This document shows positions 8,246 to 15,687 of a stretch of 19,595 bases of DNA, piece by piece (the stretch's first letter is position 1; each line of letters starts with the position of its first letter). A program made the translations under genes and the position numbers. The stretch comes from JAWWPY01 sp964412845 (GTDB taxonomy: Bacteria; Actinomycetota; Actinomycetes; Streptosporangiales; Streptosporangiaceae). The notes beneath the pieces are model-generated. The model worked only from the letters and a program-made list of their open reading frames with translations. It did no database searches and was not told the origin of the DNA. The stretch covers positions 1-19,595 of the forward strand of contig CAYPQM010000132.1 in the NCBI GenBank assembly GCA_964412845.1. Direction: 5' to 3'.

Positions 8246-9442
8246 ATGACAGCGCGGCGGGTCGGTACATCGGCACTGAGCATGTTCGCGGGAGTATCGC
8301 TTATCTCTGCCGGGGTGGTCAGCGCGCTCCTGGCCGGGACGCACCCGACCGACTTCGTGCGCACCACCGCCGCGACGAGCACGTGCGGGCAGCACCCGGC
8401 GACTTCGGTGACGACCTCCGCGGCGATCAAGGCCGCGAACGCGCAACTGCAGGCCGACTCCGCGTCGGCCAGGCTGCTGACCGCCGACGCAACGGCCACC
8501 GCCACCAGCACGCCGAGCCCGGGCGGCCCGATCGACCCGACGACTGCCGCGGCCACCGCCACCGCCACCGCCACCGCTAGCGCAAGCAGCACGCCCCCGC
8601 CGACTGACCCGGCCACCCCAACCCCGTCCACCACACCGACCAGCACCCCGAGCGCAACGCCGACTCCGACGCCAACCCCAACGCCGACCACCAGCGCGGC
8701 GGCGGTCCTGCTGTGCGTGAGCGTGCAGGCTGTCACCACGACGGGGGTGGCGCCCGCCGGGACCGCCAGCTACGCGATATGGATCTGGCCTGCTGGCGGC
8801 GCAGCCACGGGCATCAAGGTCACCGCCAGCGCCAAGGTCAGCGCGGCTGTGACGCCGAAGTTCTCGGTCTGCCCCGGAGCCAGCGGGGCCACCTGCACCG
8901 TGGGGACCCTGGCCAGTGGCCAGGCGGACGAACTGCTGGCCAAGGTGACTGTGCCGAAGACCGCGAAAGCGGGCCAGCACATCACCCTCACGGCCAATGC
9001 GAAGGGAACAAGCGTTACCTCAGCAACACCTGCCTCCGCCAGCATCCTGATTGCCGTGAAGGCAGCCGCGACGCCGACGACCACGCCGACGACCTCCGGA
9101 TCAGCGGGTGTCGGGGCGACGCTGCCCGGTGGCATTCCGCCGCTGACGCCGGTTGGTGTGGCCGCGTCTGCTTTGCTGCCCACCCTGCCCGCGGCGACCG
9201 ACCCTGGGGTGCTCTTCCCAACGGTGGCGCCGACCGCGACCCCGAGCGTCACCGCAGGAACCCTGCCGAATGCTCGCGGGGTGCGGGTAACGAACGCCTC
9301 AGACTCTTTCCCGCTCGGCACGCGGCTGGTCGGCGGGCAGGTTCTCGGCCTGGCCGTGCTGGCTGCCGCGCTCGTCATCGCGATCGCCCGGCTCTCGCTG
9401 CGCGAACCGCACACGCAAGCCAAAGACGACCGCACACCCTGA
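8246..9442 (+). CDS. Thr/Pro-rich membrane-anchored surface protein
   Basis: This 398-aa secreted or anchored protein has an N-terminal signal-like segment (about 1-30: basic MTARR, then hydrophobic). A low-complexity Ala/Thr then Pro/Thr/Ser stalk follows (about 83-150, with ATATAT and TPTPTP runs). Next is an Ig-like or DUF11-like beta domain (about 155-280) with Cys at about 157, 209 and 217, then a second Thr/Pro linker. A C-terminal helix (about 362-384) precedes a short charged cytoplasmic tail (REPHTQAKDDRTP). There is no LPxTG motif, so it is probably held by the C-terminal helix rather than by sortase. The linker resembles glycosylated stalks of actinobacterial surface proteins, and a GT-C glycosyltransferase gene lies nearby, but a link is only a guess. 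The ATG at 8246 is chosen because it starts the signal segment directly. Confidence 0.7.
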   Translation: MTARRVGTSALSMFAGVSLISAGVVSALLAGTHPTDFVRTTAATSTCGQHPATSVTTSAAIKAANAQLQADSASARLLTADATATATSTPSPGGPIDPTTAAATATATATASASSTPPPTDPATPTPSTTPTSTPSATPTPTPTPTPTTSAAAVLLCVSVQAVTTTGVAPAGTASYAIWIWPAGGAATGIKVTASAKVSAAVTPKFSVCPGASGATCTVGTLASGQADELLAKVTVPKTAKAGQHITLTANAKGTSVTSATPASASILIAVKAAATPTTTPTTSGSAGVGATLPGGIPPLTPVGVAASALLPTLPAATDPGVLFPTVAPTATPSVTAGTLPNARGVRVTNASDSFPLGTRLVGGQVLGLAVLAAALVIAIARLSLREPHTQAKDDRTP

Positions 9443-9520
9443 CAGCGCACAGCGCGCCATGACAGCGCACAGCACACCTTGATGACGCGCCGCGCATCCT
9501 GACATCGCGCAGGGCGCTTT
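9421..9520. repeat. 20-bp imperfect tandem repeat, about five units
   Basis: Units of exactly 20 bases run from the end of the surface-protein gene into the intergenic space: 9421, 9441, 9461, 9481 and 9501. The two best (9441-9460, 9461-9480) begin GACAGCGCACAGC; the consensus is roughly GACANCGCGCAGCGCRCCNT. The first unit overlaps the last codons and the TGA of the gene. The repeats lie between two convergent genes. Confidence 0.7.
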
Positions 9521-9545
9521 ACATCGGGCGGCGCGCTCGGGCACA

Positions 9546-9616
9546 GCCCGCTGGGCTCGCCCAGCCCGAGCTGGCTACTTGCCCGCTGGGCTCGCCCGGG
9601 ACCGAGTTGGCTACTT
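9546..9616. repeat. 35/36-bp imperfect direct tandem repeat at a convergent gene end
   Basis: GCCCGCTGGGCTCGCCC followed by a CCGAG(C/T)TGGCTACTT end occurs at 9546-9580 and again, one base longer, at 9581-9616. Each unit contains a short self-complementary part (GGGCTCGCCC). The second copy supplies the TAG stop of the reverse-strand gene (9611-9613). It may act as a bidirectional transcription terminator. Confidence 0.65.
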
Positions 9617-11293
9617 AACCACGTGCTCCACGCTGGGACGGATGGCGCGCATCTGCGCGGCCAGTTGGGAAACGTTCATGGCCGGTGAGGCGACCAGGCC
9701 GAAGGTGTCGTTGTCAGCCCATGTGCACAGGGCCACGCTGCCCTGCACGCTGGCTTGTGCCTTGACACAAGCCGCCTGCCCGCCCAGCGAGCCCGCGCTG
9801 GTCACCTGGGCGTCCTTGGACTGGCTGGCAAAACTCGAGATGAAATCGCCCGCCGAGGTACCCGACAGGTTGCCGCCAATAAAGAGCATGATCTGGGGGG
9901 TCTTGCCGTCAGTCCCGCCCGCGCTGTTCTCGTACACCGCGTAGACCACGTGCCGGGCCTGGCCCGCGCTCCTCGCGATCACCTGCCGCTGCAGTTGCTT
10001 GGCGCCCATCTTCTGCTCAAGTTGCGGCCGCCGCACATAGTCACCGAGCTTGGCCGGAGTCACCAGGACATGTGCCGGGCCGTTGCTGCCAAATACGCCC
10101 GACGCCAGCACGGCCGCAACTCCGCCAAGGGTGGCCGCGACCCCTACCGCGATCCAGCGGACCCGCCTGGACCGGCGCCGACCTGACCGGCGTGCCCGCC
10201 GGCGGCCAGGTTCCGACGGACGACGCTGCGTGGGCCCAGGCCCCACGGAGCGCTCCCGGCCGGCAACAGCCTCCGCAAGACGTCCCCGCCCAGGAACAGG
10301 CTCCGGAGCACCGCCACGGCCCGCGACCGCCCCAGGAACACCGCCACGCTCGGGAACAGCAGCACGACCCGGAACAGCAGCACGACCCGGAACAGGCTCG
10401 GCAGCACTGCCCCGGCCCGGGGCCTGCCCCGGGGGAGGGAAACGGCGGCGCCCGGAAACAGCTGCCGGAGCCCCGCCCCCTCCGGGAGCAGGTACCGGAA
10501 CCCCGTGCCGCCCAGCAACAGTTCCCGGAGCACCGTCACGGCCCGCGACCGCCCCAGGAACACCGCCCCGCTCGGGAACAGCAGCACGACCCGGAACAGC
10601 AGCACGACCCGGAACAGCAGCACGACCCGGAACAGGCTCGGCAGCACTGCCCCGGCCCGGGGCCTGCCCCGGGGGAGGGAAACGACGCCGCCCGGGAACA
10701 GGCACCGGAGCCCCGTCCGGCCCGGGAGCGGGTACTGGAGCCCCGCCCCGCCCAGCAACTGGCTCAGCAAGGCGACGCCGTCCCGGTACGGGCTCCGGAG
10801 CACCGCCACGGCCCGGGACAAACTCAGGAGCACCGCCACGGCCGGGGGCGGGCTGAGGAACACCACCGCGCCCAGGAACCTGCTCGGGGAGGGGATAACG
10901 GCGACGACCCGTTACCGGCTCCGGCGCGGCTCCCGCGCCAACCCCCGGCTCGGAAAGGCCACGCCGCCCAGAGACCGGCTCCGGCGAGGCTCCCCCGACC
11001 GGCCCTGGCTCGGGATAGCGGCGACGCCCGGGGGCAGGCTCCGGCGAGGCTCCCCCGCCAACCCCCGGCTCGGAAAGACCACGCCGCCCAGGGACCGGCT
11101 CTGCGGAGCCTCCCTTCGCACGCGCGCCTTCGGGACGCTGAGCCGGGCCGGGGATGCGTTCAGGATCATTACCCCAAGGTGGCCGGTCGGGACGCGATGC
11201 GGGGGGATATCCGGGGCCAGGCTCAGCGGGGTAGGAGTCCGGAGGGCGCGACCGCCTCAGATCCTGGGGCTCCCGCGGACGGCCGTCGCTCAT
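9611..11293 (-). CDS. repeat-rich Pro/Gly/Arg protein with one membrane helix and an outer domain
   Basis: This 560-aa protein has three parts. Residues about 45-345 are low-complexity Pro/Gly/Arg/Ala repeats of roughly ten residues (variants of GRGGAPEPVP) with embedded hexapeptide runs (GRAAVP). A very basic stretch (RRRARRSGRRRSRRVR) leads into a single hydrophobic helix at about 380-401. The last ~158 residues form a soluble domain, probably extracytoplasmic, with two Cys (about 509 and 523) that could pair. By the positive-inside rule the repeats are cytoplasmic and the C-terminal domain is outside. The layout resembles actinobacterial membrane proteins with a disordered basic N-terminus, but I cannot name a family. 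ATG at 11293 is preceded by GAGGGG; a GTG 12 bases earlier is less likely. The opposite strand is also open here (10072-11625), an effect of the repeats. Confidence 0.72.
   Translation of the reverse strand: MSDGRPREPQDLRRSRPPDSYPAEPGPGYPPASRPDRPPWGNDPERIPGPAQRPEGARAKGGSAEPVPGRRGLSEPGVGGGASPEPAPGRRRYPEPGPVGGASPEPVSGRRGLSEPGVGAGAAPEPVTGRRRYPLPEQVPGRGGVPQPAPGRGGAPEFVPGRGGAPEPVPGRRRLAEPVAGRGGAPVPAPGPDGAPVPVPGRRRFPPPGQAPGRGSAAEPVPGRAAVPGRAAVPGRAAVPERGGVPGAVAGRDGAPGTVAGRHGVPVPAPGGGGAPAAVSGRRRFPPPGQAPGRGSAAEPVPGRAAVPGRAAVPERGGVPGAVAGRGGAPEPVPGRGRLAEAVAGRERSVGPGPTQRRPSEPGRRRARRSGRRRSRRVRWIAVGVAATLGGVAAVLASGVFGSNGPAHVLVTPAKLGDYVRRPQLEQKMGAKQLQRQVIARSAGQARHVVYAVYENSAGGTDGKTPQIMLFIGGNLSGTSAGDFISSFASQSKDAQVTSAGSLGGQAACVKAQASVQGSVALCTWADNDTFGLVASPAMNVSQLAAQMRAIRPSVEHVVK
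10303..10684. repeat. 142/160-bp duplicated block with 18-bp units inside a gene
   Basis: The segment 10303-10444 recurs nearly unchanged at 10525-10684. The second copy is 18 bases longer because it holds one more copy of an 18-bp unit (AGCAGCACGACCCGGAAC), which encodes GRAAVP on the reverse strand. All length differences are multiples of three, so the gene stays open. Recent slippage or recombination is the simplest cause. Confidence 0.8.
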
Positions 11294-11671
11294 GCTGCCC
11301 CTCACGGTCCTGCCGAGTGGAAATCACTTCATCATGGGGCATGGCAGCACTGTCCGCCACCGGGTCCGCAGCCCTCACCGTCGCAGCCCTTACCGTCGCG
11401 GACCGCGGCGATCCAGACATGGGCTATCCGGACTGGATACCGTCGGGCGGCCCCAGCCGTGCACGTTCAGCACGGGCCGCTGAATCCGTGCTGGCGCCGG
11501 TGATTCCCTCCGGTACCTTGATTCGCCGCCGGCTGCCCGCCAGTCTGCCCGGGCGCACCGCGACAGCAGGGGTTTCCGCCGGCCGGTGCCCGGACATATC
11601 TTCACAACGGCTCCCCCCAGCGTGATCTCCCCTGCGCGGGCGGCGGCATCGCAGGCGGACCGAACTCCCCC

Positions 11672-11699
11672 TTGACGCAGCCTGCCAGAAGCCTACGAT
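11672..11699 (+). promoter_or_regulatory. sigma-70-like promoter for the oxalate cluster
   Basis: TTGACG at 11672-11677 and TACGAT at 11694-11699 are separated by 16 bases. This is a close match to the main vegetative promoter of high-GC actinobacteria. Transcription would begin near 11706, about 36 bases before the GTG of the first gene. It is a motif prediction only. Confidence 0.55.
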
Positions 11700-11714
11700 G
11701 TCAGTATCCTGACG

Positions 11715-11727
11715 ACGGTATACAATC
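11715..11727. promoter_or_regulatory. GTATAC palindrome, possible GntR-type operator
   Basis: ACGGTATACAATC contains the palindrome GTATAC at 11718-11723, just downstream of the predicted transcription start. Many FadR/FCD-type GntR regulators bind sites with a GTATAC-like core. A repressor here would block the oxalate genes until an inducer arrives. No regulator gene is in the window, and a 6-bp palindrome alone is weak evidence. Confidence 0.35.
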
Positions 11728-11741
11728 TTAGGAAGTGGGAC

Positions 11742-12458
11742 GTGTATCACGAGCTCACTGTCTGGTCCCGCGGGATCATCATGGACAAGGAGGCGCGTGA
11801 CGTCTCCTCGTGCATCGCCGCCGCCGCACGCGCCCTTGGCCTCTACGCCGATAACGTCAGCGACTACATAGACGACCCGGACCGGACCAACTGCCTGGTG
11901 CGCCGGTACGCACGGTTCGGCGATTCGCCGATCGTGGACCGCTTCGTGTACGAGAACCCCCATCCCGACTGGGTGGTGCTCGTGGAAGAGACGATCATCA
12001 AGGCGGTCAACTTCCTGCGCGGCACGCCGGACGGCTCTGGGGTGCTGGTCATCAACTCGGCCCGCGAGCCGGAGTACCTGCTCAAGTTCCTGCCCGCCGC
12101 CATGCAGGCCAAGCTGGCCAAGTTTGTGGTGGTAGACGCGGTCGGCCTGGCCGAGCAGCGCGGCAGCAGTCCCTGGATGTTCGTCCGGGACCTCGGTGAA
12201 CTCGCCTACGACCGGATGTCCACCGAGGGCGCTGAGGAACGCCTCGCCATCGGCATGGGCATTGCCGCCCCGCTGATCGGCGCGCTCGTCGCCGCCTCGG
12301 GCGGGCTTCCGGTGGACGACGTCGCCAGCCAGGTCGCGGATCGCGACGCCATGATGCGCGGGGTCGAGCGGCACACGGTGATCGAGTTCCCGCGCCCGGC
12401 CCCCTCCGGCGGCCCGGCCACGCCCGCTCCCGCCGTCCACGCCGCGTCCGCCGGCTGA
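11742..12458 (+). CDS. 2-oxoacid:acceptor oxidoreductase gamma-type subunit (predicted oxalate oxidoreductase)
   Basis: This 238-aa cytosolic protein fits the gamma (PorG-type) domain that packs against the alpha/beta catalytic core of pyruvate- and oxalate-type oxidoreductases. Features seen are an N-terminal strand-loop-helix (YHELTVWSRGIIMDKEARDV), 'CLVRRYARFGDSPI' in place of the usual 'R(G)G...vR.sd.pI' element, 'PDWVVLVEETIIKAVN' and 'GSGVLVINSA' matching the core strands. The usual glycine-rich GxGGQG loop is not intact. The GTG start at 11742 has AGGAAG 6-7 bases upstream. It is the first gene of the set and ends 22 bases before the GltD-like fusion. In Moorella OOR the gamma part is fused to the ferredoxin-like delta part; here it stands alone and delta sits on the next protein. 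Family assignment is by pattern and context. Confidence 0.75.
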   Translation: MYHELTVWSRGIIMDKEARDVSSCIAAAARALGLYADNVSDYIDDPDRTNCLVRRYARFGDSPIVDRFVYENPHPDWVVLVEETIIKAVNFLRGTPDGSGVLVINSAREPEYLLKFLPAAMQAKLAKFVVVDAVGLAEQRGSSPWMFVRDLGELAYDRMSTEGAEERLAIGMGIAAPLIGALVAASGGLPVDDVASQVADRDAMMRGVERHTVIEFPRPAPSGGPATPAPAVHAASAG

Positions 12459-12480
12459 TCACCCGCAGCGAGGAGGCTCC

Positions 12481-14379
12481 ATGTCCGTACGCGGCACCCG
12501 GGTTCCTGCGCATTTGCAGTTGCCTATCGCCGGAGTGACGCCGCCGCCGACCGAGAAGGATGGCCAGCGGCTCTTCCCCACCGGAAACTTCCGCTCCTTC
12601 CGGCCGGTCTACAAAGACAAGACGCCACCGTGCAACAACGCCTGCCCCACCGGCGAGCAGATCCAGAAGTACCTGGACTACGTGAAGCACGAGCGCTACC
12701 TCGACGGCTACCTGACGATCATGGAAGACAACCCGATGCCGTCGGTCACCGGCCGGGTCTGCTACCACCCGTGCGAGACCGCGTGCAACCGGGCCGCGCA
12801 CGACGAGCCGATCGGGATCCGCTCCGTGGAGCGCTTCCTGGGTGACTACGGGCTGGCCCTGGCGGAGGACCCGATCGCCGGAACCCTGCCCGCGCTGAAC
12901 GGCACCACAGTGGCGATCGTCGGATCCGGGCCGGCCGGCCTGGCCTGCGCGTATCACCTGCGGCGGCGCGGCTACTCCAGCGTCATCTTCGAAGCGCTGG
13001 ACAAGCCAGGCGGCATGCTCCGGGCCGGTATCCCGCACTGGCACCTGCCCGAGGAGATCCTCGACGCGGAGATCGCCAAGCTGCTCGGCTTCGGCGGCAT
13101 CGAGATCCGCTGCGGCGTCCGGGCCGGCCAGGACATCAGCTGGGATGAACTGCGCAGCTACCCCGCGACCTTCCTGGCTCTCGGGCAGGACGTGGGCAGG
13201 CGGCTCCCGGTCGAGGGAATCCAGGCCCGCGGTGTCACCGGCGCCCTGGAGTTCCTCCGTGAGGCCGGCCTCGGCCGCCCGGTGCAAATCGGCCGCCAGG
13301 TGCTGGTGATCGGCGGCGGCAACACGGCCTCCGACGCCGCCCGCAGCGCCATCCGGCTCGGCGGCGGCGAGGCCGTCATCGTCTCGCTGGAGTCCGAGGA
13401 TGAGCTGCCGATTGTCCCCGAGGACCTGGAGCAGGCCAGGGACGAGGGAGTTGCCTTCGCGCCGCACACCTCCCTCACGAAGGTCCTGTCCTCCGCCGGC
13501 CATGTCACCGGGGCTGTGGTCTGTGACGCCAGGCTCAAGAAGGATGCCAGCGGCGCGGTACATCCCGAACTGGTGCCCGGCACCGAGCGCGAGGTCAGCT
13601 GCGACACGATCTTGGTTGCCATCGGCCAGATCCAGCAGCTCGAGTGGCTGCCCGAGCACCTGGGCGACCATGGGGTCATCACCGCGGACGAGCACGGCCG
13701 GGTCGAGGGCAACGTCTTCGTCGGCGGCGACGTGATGCGCGGCCCGTCGATGGTGGTGGACGCGCTCGGCGACGGCAGGCGGGCCGCCCGTGACATCGAC
13801 CGGCTGCTCACCGCGCAGGAATTCCAGTCCGACCCGCCGGTCGAGATCATGCCGTACGAGGGCCTGAACTCCGCCTACTTCAGGCACGCACCGCGCGTCG
13901 AGGCCCCCCTCTTCCCCGCCGCTGAGCGCCGCCGCAGCCAGCGGGTCGAGGTCACCCTGGCCTACAGCCGCGAGCAGGCGATCGCCGAGGCTGACCGGTG
14001 CATGAGCTGCGGGGTCTGCAACGGCTGCGACAACTGCTACATCGTCTGCCCCGATGTCAGCGTCATGCGCGACGCCCGGGAGAACGGCCACTACTCGATC
14101 CGCACGACGTACTGCAAGGGCTGCCTGGTCTGCGTGCAGGAATGCCCGACCGGCTGCCTGGAGAAGGTGCCGGAGATGGACTTCGACGACCCGGCGGAGG
14201 TGACCCGGATGGAGACCGCGTTCGCGCCCTACGACGGCGCGCACGCCGAGCAGTCGGCGTTCACCAGGCACCTGATCGAGGAAACCATCGCCGAGTACGA
14301 CGCCACCCGGCGGCAGGCCGCCGCGGCCAACGGAAAGAGCACAACCCATCCGAACGGAGATTCCGGGGTGAGCCAATGA
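12481..14379 (+). CDS. GltD-like FAD/NAD(P) oxidoreductase fused to a 2[4Fe-4S] ferredoxin (delta-type) domain
   Basis: This 632-aa soluble flavin/iron-sulfur protein probably carries electrons between the 2-oxoacid oxidoreductase core and NAD(P)+. Domains in order: an N-terminal Fer4_20-type region with C51, C55, C94, C98 and C102 (as in glutamate synthase small subunit); an FAD fold with GSGPAG at 148-153; an NAD(P) fold with GGGNTASD at 278-285; and the flavin-site GGD at 415-417 (VFVGGDVMRGPSMVVDAL). The C-terminal bacterial ferredoxin domain has C513/C516/C519/C523-Pro and C545/C548/C551/C555-Pro, plus extra Cys at 507, 510 and 559. That last domain corresponds to the PorD/delta subunit. 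GAGGAGG lies just upstream of the ATG, and the stop overlaps the next start (ATGA), implying translational coupling. The fusion suggests NAD(P) rather than free ferredoxin as partner; the direction of electron flow is inferred. Confidence 0.88.
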   Translation: MSVRGTRVPAHLQLPIAGVTPPPTEKDGQRLFPTGNFRSFRPVYKDKTPPCNNACPTGEQIQKYLDYVKHERYLDGYLTIMEDNPMPSVTGRVCYHPCETACNRAAHDEPIGIRSVERFLGDYGLALAEDPIAGTLPALNGTTVAIVGSGPAGLACAYHLRRRGYSSVIFEALDKPGGMLRAGIPHWHLPEEILDAEIAKLLGFGGIEIRCGVRAGQDISWDELRSYPATFLALGQDVGRRLPVEGIQARGVTGALEFLREAGLGRPVQIGRQVLVIGGGNTASDAARSAIRLGGGEAVIVSLESEDELPIVPEDLEQARDEGVAFAPHTSLTKVLSSAGHVTGAVVCDARLKKDASGAVHPELVPGTEREVSCDTILVAIGQIQQLEWLPEHLGDHGVITADEHGRVEGNVFVGGDVMRGPSMVVDALGDGRRAARDIDRLLTAQEFQSDPPVEIMPYEGLNSAYFRHAPRVEAPLFPAAERRRSQRVEVTLAYSREQAIAEADRCMSCGVCNGCDNCYIVCPDVSVMRDARENGHYSIRTTYCKGCLVCVQECPTGCLEKVPEMDFDDPAEVTRMETAFAPYDGAHAEQSAFTRHLIEETIAEYDATRRQAAAANGKSTTHPNGDSGVSQ

Positions 14380-15659
14380 CCACCGTCCATGTGGAGGGCG
14401 CCTGGTCCGAGCAACCTGCTTACGGTCCGGGTCTGCGGACCCCCGAGGGGGAGCGGCGGCTGGCCGAACTGGCCGGCACGCGCAAGCGGCTGAATGGCTG
14501 TGCGGCGGCGGCCTACGCCGCCCTGTACGCCAACGTCGATGTGATCACGGCGTACCCGATCCGGCCGTATACCGCGATCATGATGAACCTCGCTCAGTTC
14601 ATCGCGGATGGCATCCTCGATGCCGAGTACATGACCGCGGACGGCGAGCACTCCCAGCTGTCGGCGGCGTTCGGCGCGGGATCGTGCGGGGCGCGGGCCT
14701 TCACCGGCTCTTCCGGTGTCGGGGTGACGTATGGCTACGAGATGTACTCGATCATCTCGGGTGCGCGCATCCCCATCCAGATGGCGATCGCCGACCGCAC
14801 CCTCGACCCGCCCGGCGACTTCGGCTCGGAGCACACCGACGCGCTGTGCACCCGCGACATGGGCTGGCTGATGGGCTGGGCGGCGACCCCGCAGGAGGTG
14901 TTCGACAAGACCCTCATCGCCTACGCCATCGGCGAGGACCCGCGGGTGCTGCTGCCGCAGATGGTGGTGCAGGACGGATACTTCGTCTCGCACATCTCCG
15001 GCGAGGTCGAGATGCCGTCGGCGGCGCAGGTGGACGGCTACCTGCCGCCGTACCGGCTGCCGTTCCCGCTCGACCCGCGGCAGCCGCTCTCGCACGGCCC
15101 GCAGATCCACCCTTCCCAGGGGCCGCCGCTCCAGCTGGAACGGGCCCGTGCGATGGAGGACGCCATCCCGGTCATCCGGGCGAAGACCGACGAGTTCGGC
15201 GCGGCGTTCGGCCGGCATTATGCGCACTTCGTCGAGGAGTACCTGCTGGAGGACGCCGAGATCGCGATCGTGATTTCGGGCGGCCACTCGGTCACCTGCC
15301 GCGCCGCCATCAACCGGCTCCGTGAGCGGGGAGTGAAGATCGGGATGGCCCGGCTGATGTGGATCCGGCCGTTCCCCAGCGAGGACCTGCGGGCGGCACT
15401 GCAGGGTGTCAAGGCCGTGGGCGTGGTGGAGACCAACCTCGGCCTGGGCGGCTCAACGTACGGCGGCATCCTCGCGCCGGACGTCACCACCGCCCTGTAC
15501 CACGCGCAGAATCGCCCGCTGGTGACGTCGTTCATGGCCGGGCTCGGCGGCGAGACCGTGCCAACCGCCGAGTTCGAGTGGATGGCGGGCAAGCTCACCC
15601 AGGCTGTCGAGCGGGGCGCCGTCGAGAAGCCCGCGCACTGGGTGGGATTCGAGGACTGA
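14376..15659 (+). CDS. oxalate oxidoreductase-like alpha subunit (PorA family)
   Basis: This 427-aa protein carries the pyrimidine-binding TPP domain (about 38-220) and the following domain II-type fold (about 270-400) of 2-oxoacid:acceptor oxidoreductases. The key motif is Y60-P-I-R63-P-Y-T66. Pyruvate enzymes have YPITPxTP, and to my recollection the Arg-containing form is the oxalate-binding signature of Moorella OOR. The TPP-activating Glu is E91 in 'ADGEHSQ'. The substrate loop reads ADRTLDPPGDFG, with R141 and D144 at the place of the loop that closes over substrate; OOR also uses an Arg and an Asp there. The ATG at 14376 overlaps the previous stop by four bases. Length fits the short alpha subunits of multi-subunit enzymes. 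A different small dianionic oxoacid substrate remains possible. Confidence 0.85.
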   Translation: MTTVHVEGAWSEQPAYGPGLRTPEGERRLAELAGTRKRLNGCAAAAYAALYANVDVITAYPIRPYTAIMMNLAQFIADGILDAEYMTADGEHSQLSAAFGAGSCGARAFTGSSGVGVTYGYEMYSIISGARIPIQMAIADRTLDPPGDFGSEHTDALCTRDMGWLMGWAATPQEVFDKTLIAYAIGEDPRVLLPQMVVQDGYFVSHISGEVEMPSAAQVDGYLPPYRLPFPLDPRQPLSHGPQIHPSQGPPLQLERARAMEDAIPVIRAKTDEFGAAFGRHYAHFVEEYLLEDAEIAIVISGGHSVTCRAAINRLRERGVKIGMARLMWIRPFPSEDLRAALQGVKAVGVVETNLGLGGSTYGGILAPDVTTALYHAQNRPLVTSFMAGLGGETVPTAEFEWMAGKLTQAVERGAVEKPAHWVGFED

Positions 15660-15687
15660 TGAATTCACGAGCGCAAGGAGCACGCTG

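Larger units (their letters stand above)
11294..11741. other. divergent intergenic region between the repeat protein and the oxalate cluster
   Basis: About 450 bases separate the two divergent starts. Near the right end lie the best promoter match in the window and a GTATAC palindrome (separate entries). The left part, about 11300-11640, should hold the promoter of the reverse gene, but I cannot pick one with confidence. No coding sequence is supported. Confidence 0.5.

Noticed and set aside
8547..8690. Short-spaced repeats that could look like a CRISPR-type array
   Set aside because: They are in-frame triplet-based runs inside the surface-protein gene with no unique spacers.
10072..11625. 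517-residue plus-strand open frame rich in Gln/His/Pro/Glu
   Set aside because: It is the reverse of the Pro/Gly/Arg repeats of the minus-strand gene; it lacks a ribosome site, and several frames are open here because repeat units are multiples of three.
11424..12440. 338-residue minus-strand open frame
   Set aside because: It is antisense to the gamma-subunit gene and the upstream region, with no recognisable motif.
12082..14376. 764-residue minus-strand open frame
   Set aside because: It is antisense to the GltD-like fusion, whose cofactor and Cys motifs are intact; the product is His/Arg/Ala-rich with no domain, typical of a high-GC shadow.
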